This document shows positions 58,843 through 64,000 of a DNA stretch of 64,000 nucleotides, in pieces (position 1 is the first letter of the stretch; every line of letters begins with the position of its first letter). The DNA is taken from contig NC_059373.1 in NCBI RefSeq assembly GCF_019703515.2, positions 19,678,281 to 19,742,280 on the forward strand, in the 5' to 3' direction. The position numbers were made by a program, and so were the translations under genes. A model generated the notes under the pieces. It ran no database searches. It had not been told where the DNA came from and saw only the letters and a list, made by a program, of their open reading frames with translations. The stretch comes from Myxocyprinus asiaticus (lineage: Eukaryota; Chordata; Actinopteri; Cypriniformes; Catostomidae).

Positions 58843-60435
58843 TACAGTTGTGCTCTAAAGTTTGCATACCCTTGGAGAATTGGTAATATATGTACCATTT
58901 TTAAAGAAAACATGAGTGAGCAGGCAAAACACATTTGTTTTATTTCTTATGGGATTCATATTCAACTGTAGGTTATAACAGAATGACACAATCATAAAAC
59001 AAAACATTGCAAAAAAAAAAAAACAAAAAAAAATGAAATGACCCCTGTTCAAAAGTCTGCATACCCTTAGTTCTCAATACTGTGTATTGCCCCCTTTAGC
59101 ATCAATGACAGTGTGCAATCTTTTGTAATAATTGTCTATGAGGCCCCAAATTCTTGCAGGTGGTATAGCTGCCCATTCGTCTTGGCAAAATGCCTCCAGG
59201 TCATGAAAAGTCTTTGGTCATCTTGCATGAACTGCACATTTGAGATCTCCCCAGAGTGGCTCGATGATATTAAGGTCAGGAGACTGTGATGGCCACTCCA
59301 GAACCTACACCTTTTTCTGCTGTAACCACTGGAGGGTCAAATTGGCCTTGTGCTTAGGGTAAATGTCGTGCTGGAAAGTCCAAGAGCGTCCCATGCGCAG
59401 CTTTCGTGCAGAAGAATGCAAATTGTCTGCCAGAATTTTCTGATAACATGCTGCATTCATTTTGCCAACAATTTTCACAAGATTCCCCATGTCTTTAGAG
59501 CTCACACACCCCCAAAACATCAGTGAGCCACCACCATGCTTCACAGTGGGGATGGTATTCTTTTCACAATAGGCCTTGTTGACCCCTCTCCAAACATAGC
59601 ACTTATGGTTGTGACCATAAAGCTCTCTTTTGGTCTCGTCACTCCAAATTACAGTGTGCCAGAAGCTGTGAGGCGTGTCAAGGTGTTGTCGGGCATATTG
59701 TAACTGGGCTTTTTTGTGGCATTGGCTTCTTTCTGGCAACTCGACCATGCAGCTAATTTTTGTTCAAGTATCGTCTTATTGTGCTCCTTGAAACAACCAC
59801 ACCATCTTTTTCCAGAGCAGCTTGTATTTCTCCTGAGGCTACCTGTGGGTTTTTCTTTGTATCCCGAACAATTCTTCTGGCAGTTGTGGCTGAAATCTTT
59901 CTTGGTCTACCTGACCTTGGCTTGGTATCAAGAGATCCCCGAATTTTCTACTTCTTAATAAGTGATTGAACAGTACTGACTGGCATTTCCAAAGCTTTGG
60001 ATATCTTTTTATATCCTTTTCCATCTTTATAATGTTCCATTACCTTTTTACGCAGGTCTTTTGACAGTTCTTTTCTGCTACCCATGGCTCAGTATCTAGC
60101 CTGCTCAGTGCATCCACATGAGAGCTAACAAACTCATTGACTATTTATACACAAACACTAATTGCAATTTAAAAAGCCACAGGTGTGGGAAATTAACCTT
60201 TAATTGCCATTTAAACCTGTGTGTGTCACCTTGTGTGTCTGTAACAAGGCCAAACATTCAAGGGTATGTAAACTTTTGATCAGGGCCATTTGGGTGATTT
60301 CTGTTACTATGATTTAAAAAGGAGCCAAACAACTACGTGATAATAAATGGCTTCGTATGATCACTATCCTTAAATAAATATCCTTTTGCATGATCAGTCA
60401 TATTTTCTAAATCAATGCCAAAATTTCACAATTTC

Positions 60436-60440
<5 letters not shown>
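58843..60440 (-). mobile_element. Tc1-like transposon (copy D), right end replaced by TA repeat
   Basis: The left end ACAGTTGTGCTCTAAAGTTT lies next to TA. An inner direct-repeat copy (AAAAGTCTGCATACCCTTAG) near 59050 has its inverted partner near 60260 (AAGGGTATGTAAACTTTTGA), as in long-inverted-repeat Tc1 elements. The outer right end is missing: the arm stops at CAATTTCTGCCA and passes into a long TA repeat. Confidence 0.88.
59074..60085 (-). pseudogene. Tc1 transposase, multiple stops
   Basis: The start is MGSRKELSKDLRKKV at 60085. The N-terminal part has a helix-turn-helix (YKKISKALEMPVSTVQSLI) and GRPRK. The middle frame (59305-59748) shows the first Asp in VIWSDETKRELYG and the second in FQHDIYPKHKA. 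The Glu lies in SPDLNIIEPLWGDL (another frame), followed by a TGA where Trp is expected, and the end GGNTQY. Stops after SLIKK and near NKN also break it. The copy is inactive. Confidence 0.88.
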
Positions 60441-60506
<66 letters not shown>

Positions 60507-60528
60507 AACACACACACACACACACACA
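60441..60528. repeat. (TA)n(CA)n microsatellite
   Basis: About 30 TA units followed by about 11 CA units. The chance frame of alternating Tyr-Ile through it is not a gene. Confidence 0.95.
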
Positions 60529-60665
60529 TTTCGGTTTAGGGACACCACGAGTCTGTGTTTTTTGTGTATATGTGGTCTGAGTTGGTTATAAATTTTATCC
60601 TACAATTAGAAAAAAATTAAGGGTGAACTTATTGATGAATCATGAAACCCTAATCGGATTCTCAC

Positions 60666-60828
60666 CCCTCTTTATCTTCCAGATCTTGTCCACTGTAGTC
60701 AAAAAAGATGTTGGAGTCCTCAGCTAATGCTCTCTCCATCACACGAATACTGCGATCAAAAAAGATGAGGAACTCCTCCGAGTGCAGAACCTGCTGTTTC
60801 TCCTCCTCCGTCAGCTCCCGCGGGTGGC
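60666..60828 (-). CDS. dync1i1: dynein 1 intermediate chain exon (segment before the propeller)
   Basis: The exon begins with two bases of a split codon, then [20 protein letters not shown] through SGQDLEDKE, and ends with GG of a Gly codon. The acceptor is GAATCAG and the donor GG|GTGAGA. The charged [16 protein letters not shown] helix and FFDYSG motif are family hallmarks immediately upstream of the WD40 domain. [20 protein letters not shown] is the dync1i1-like form. It is the most 5' exon in the window; the N-terminal exons (dynactin-binding coiled coil) must lie to the right of 64000. Confidence 0.96.
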
Positions 60829-61118
60829 CTGATTCACATACAACACAACACAATTAAGACATAAACACAGCTGCATAGTAAATAAACACTGAACAGCCTA
60901 TACATTTTAATACACAAACTTGTCACGACCGCAATGACGGGATATGTGTTGATACCTACCACTTACACACAATAACACAAACAAACTGATCAAAACCACA
61001 GAGAAAATCATGGCCATAACATAACAATGAGCAGTAACTGTACAAAAGCTGTTGATATAAGAACATGATAAATCTAAACAAAACTCTTCATGCATACACA
61101 CTGACTTCTAAAAAGCCT

Positions 61119-61268
61119 TAAAGGAATAGTTCATCTAAAAAAATAAAAAATCATCATTTACTCACCTTTATGTCGTTCCAAACCTATATAAGTTCATAAA
61201 GGTGTAGAACAACATGAGGGTAGGTGAATAAAAAAAATATATAATTTTTGGGTGAACTATCCATTTAA
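61119..61268. mobile_element. short fold-back MITE (TTAAAGG family)
   Basis: TTAAAGGAATAGTTCATCTA at the left pairs with TGGGTGAACTATCCATTTAA at the right. Only about 150 bp long, close to a minimal hairpin. Confidence 0.85.
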
Positions 61269-61913
61269 AGGTAGTTATGCCAATTAGGGATAGGAGGATG
61301 AAAACAACAAACAAACAACTAAATGAATAAGCAAATACATTAGCAAACACACATAGCTCTCAGTCCTTTTTCCATAATCACTACACTCCTCCCTTTTTGA
61401 TGTTATTCCATTTCTCCATTTTCTCCCAGACTATTAGGGGCCCTTCCCTTTGATCTGAGCCCACTTGATTTGCGTGCCTTTTTTGATGACTCATGAGGAA
61501 GACAAAAGCGTGATCAAAGTCAGCGTGGAGTCAAAGCCCTCGTGTGCTTTCACAGTCTGCCTCTGTCCAGCCTCTCTCTGGTTATTTACCCTGTACACTT
61601 GCACAAAGAATGCACTCTCTACTCGCTTTGAAGTTCACTTGCTGGGGTCTAGTGACATTAAAGGTCGATCAGGCCTAACCCAGAATGCCGTGGCCCAATA
61701 AGCCCAGCCCCCGGCCAGAAAGAATGCCATCTGATACGGCTGCAGGGGTCACACACGAGTGGCCACTCAACGCTCCAGAGATCCTGTTTGGTGACTTTGG
61801 GAAATTTGATGTGTGGGAGGCCCAAACACAAACCGCTAAGGCCAATAGGAGCAAGCTTGAGGAATGCAAATATGATATGTACAGTAAAGTGGAAATATTT
61901 TAAAGCATATACA

Positions 61914-62020
61914 CTGCAAAAATTATCAGTATTTTTGTATTGATATCCAGTAAAAATATCAAAACATCCTTAAAACAAGATAAATCTACCTAAGAAGCAC
62001 AATACTTGTTTTCAAAAAAC
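61914..62020. mobile_element. single-arm fragment of the CACTGCAAAA palindromic MITE
   Basis: ACACTGCAAAAATTATCAGT, then CCAGTAAAAATATCAAAACA and TCCTTAAAACAAGATAAATC match the MITE family split by DIRS-1. Only one arm is recognisable. Confidence 0.7.
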
Positions 62021-62638
62021 ATTATATTTATATTTACAATATAGTTTTAAGTGGTTTTTTGTTTGTTTTTGTTTAGTTTTTTTGGACAGGACTGGTGTCA
62101 CTAAACAATCTAAATTGTAAAACTTCCTGTAATTGTAAGATACACACATTACTTCTGCATGACTTGCATAACAGCACAAGCTGTAAATCATATGGTAAAT
62201 TATTAGAGGCACTACGTCATGTTAATAATCCCCTCAATGTCATGTCATTCCACCCATGGCTCATTAACTGCTTACTGGATGCATTTTCCTTTAGAACATA
62301 AGAAGAAGGCAACAATAAAATCCCAGCTATGCCAACACGGAAGGAATTGCCCTTGTGGAACAACCCTATTGAGTGCCATTTAAGGCAGTCTGGGTAATTT
62401 ATCTACAAATGTATTATAGTTTCTATTGGCACTCATGGAACATGTGTGCAGAACATGTTTCTGAATGTCAGGCTTTGCTGTTTTAAAAAGACGTCTCCCA
62501 CGCCGAGTCTGAAATGTGCACATGTTGCTCGACATCCAGCGTACAGAAGTCAAATGTGCTAAATTTGTGCCAGGTGGAAGATGTTGGTGCAGAGAATACA
62601 TTTTCTAAAAGAGCAAGTCATGTACTCTTTGGTGTAGC

Positions 62639-62672
<34 letters not shown>

Positions 62673-63810
62673 CGTACGTGCACACACACACTTTAAATGC
62701 ACGCATAACCACACTCAAAAACCATGGTTGTGCAGAACTGAACTGAGAATTCCTGAATTTGATTTAAGGCTGAAAACAGGATGCAGAATTGTAATTCAAA
62801 TTTGTATTTAAGGAAGTAGAATTAAAATTCAAAAAAATCCAAAGCGATTCACATCACTGCTGTAAGTGCCGTTTTTAATCATACATTTCCATGTTCATTA
62901 TGAATTACCCACAAACATGTTATCATGCACAAAGCATATGTGGTATTTCCAGAAACATTAGTTAGTATTATAGGAATGTGCCAGGTTGAATACAAGTTAA
63001 GCTTAAACAATTGCATTTGTGGAATAATGTTGTTTACCAAAAAAAAAAAAATTTGTTTATTTAAAAAAGAAGCAGCAAATCGCTATTATAGTAAGGCATT
63101 TACGACGGAAGTGAAAGGGGCCAGTCGACTTTGTTGCCATGATGACACAATGCCGGTAAACCCTGTGATTTTATTTTATCACACTAAAATCATGTACTGT
63201 AGAACAGAGATTTTATCTCACTAAAAGCATGTTAACATGTATAATGTTTATGTTTGTGGTTCTACTTTTGAAACCGTGTATTTTAATGTTTATGGACTGG
63301 TCCCATTCACTTCAATTGTAAGTGCCTTACTGCAAGAGCTATTTTTTTTTTTTTTTTTTTTTAAATAAATAAATAAACAAGGGATGATACAAAATGATTT
63401 TCTCTAGTAATCAACATTATGCTACAAATGCTTTCAATTGTGCTTAACTAGTATTGAACCTGGAAAGTTTCTTTAATAATCACTGGTCGAAAATGTCCTT
63501 GTAGAAATGTGTATTCAATTAATTTTTTTATTTTTATTATTTAATATAATACCTTTTTTTCTTTTCTTTTGATCATGGCGAAAGAACACTTAATTTCCCA
63601 GAATGCTCTAATTTACCCCCAGTGGTGTCAATATTTATAATAACCTTTACTTAACTTATAAAATAAGTCATCTTAAAACTGTTTGGTGAACATTTTGTGG
63701 TGCTGTATGGCAAAAAGAATTAATTAATTGCTTTAATTGCTTTGACAGCATTGAATTGTACACATCAAGGAATTAAAGCCATAATTAGTCAAACTATTAA
63801 AACATATTTG

Positions 63811-64000
63811 TGGCAGGGCGGAGGGCGGGGTCATGATTCCGCACACCCAGCCCCTAATAAGGCTGATTAAGCCGGAGAGGGATAATGCCGACTGGAGACG
63901 GCGGTGCGACAGAGAGAGAGTTACGGACAGCTGTCCAACACCTGTGTGTGTTTGTGTCTTTTTGGTTAAGTTTGTCATTAAAACTTTATTTATATTGTCA
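63811..64000. repeat. dispersed GC-rich repeat, cut by the window edge
   Basis: The stretch from TGGCAGGGCGGAGGGCGGGG through GCACACCCAGCCCCTAATAA and GGAGACGGCGGTGCGACAGA is strikingly GC-rich for this region. I recognise it as resembling a repeat common in cyprinid genomes. Its right end is not in the window. Confidence 0.5.

Larger units (their letters stand above)
60829..64000. other. intron at the right end of the window
   Basis: No further coding exon was found. A small CA run occurs at 62641-62669, a T-run at 63342-63365 and an A-run near 63042. The stretch 61440-61870 is less AT-rich than its surroundings and shows no repeat signature. Other items are listed separately. Confidence 0.65.

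Noticed and set aside
60386..60580. Open frame of alternating Tyr and Ile.
   Set aside because: It is a TA microsatellite.
62380..63978. Further upstream dync1i1 exons near the right edge.
   Set aside because: No frame there matches the acidic N-terminal region of the protein with splice signals. The last 190 bp are a GC-rich dispersed repeat.

Overview
The window is animal nuclear DNA, almost certainly from a teleost fish and most likely a cyprinid-like one. It carries eight spliced coding exons of one conserved gene on the minus strand. These lie in very long introns filled with transposon families typical of fish: Tc1 elements, DIRS retrotransposons, L1 and L2 LINEs, fold-back MITEs, hAT MITEs and a tRNA-derived SINE. 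No prokaryotic gene organisation is present. I found no new gene system. The unusual features are the nesting and preservation of the mobile elements and a few unexplained blocks.

Host gene: the exons encode part of the cytoplasmic dynein 1 intermediate chain, and residue choices favour dync1i1 over dync1i2. In transcript order they lie at 60666-60828, 56050-56149, 55782-55907, 29339-29485, 27822-27935, 27498-27631, 26200-26344 and 3673-3813. All splice phases match and the joined frame is open. It covers the segment before the WD40 domain and about six WD repeats. The first exons and the last two coding exons lie outside the window. A decayed copy of part of the 3673-3813 exon sits at the left edge.

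Layout: 0-7 kb holds three decayed Tc1 elements, a fold-back MITE and the 3673-3813 exon. 7-12 kb is plain AT-rich intron. 12.06-18.9 kb is a palindromic MITE split by a 6.4-kb DIRS element. 19.07-24.85 kb is a nearly full-length L1. 26-29.5 kb holds four exons. 29.57-31.64 kb is a repeat element with terminal inverted repeats and an expanded 21-bp minisatellite, itself carrying a piggyBac-type MITE. 32.9-36.3 kb is an L2-like LINE splitting another copy of the same MITE family. 37.27-40.25 kb is a second, internally deleted DIRS. 40.31-46.11 kb is a second L1 with a 13-bp target duplication. 46-55.8 kb is intron with a SINE, a hAT MITE and an unidentified coding-like block. 55.8-56.15 kb holds two exons. 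56.8-60.5 kb is tandem tRNA-like repeat units, an L2 tail and a fourth Tc1. 60.67-60.83 kb is the first exon seen here, followed by intron to the end.

All five large retroelements lie in the same orientation as the host gene. The two largest introns (26.3 and 22.4 kb) owe much of their size to them, while the shortest introns (142 and 190 bp) are free of insertions. Dynein intermediate chain links the motor to dynactin and cargo. The rest of the window is best read as intron plus mobile DNA, with possible intronic or exonic regulatory roles that sequence alone cannot prove.
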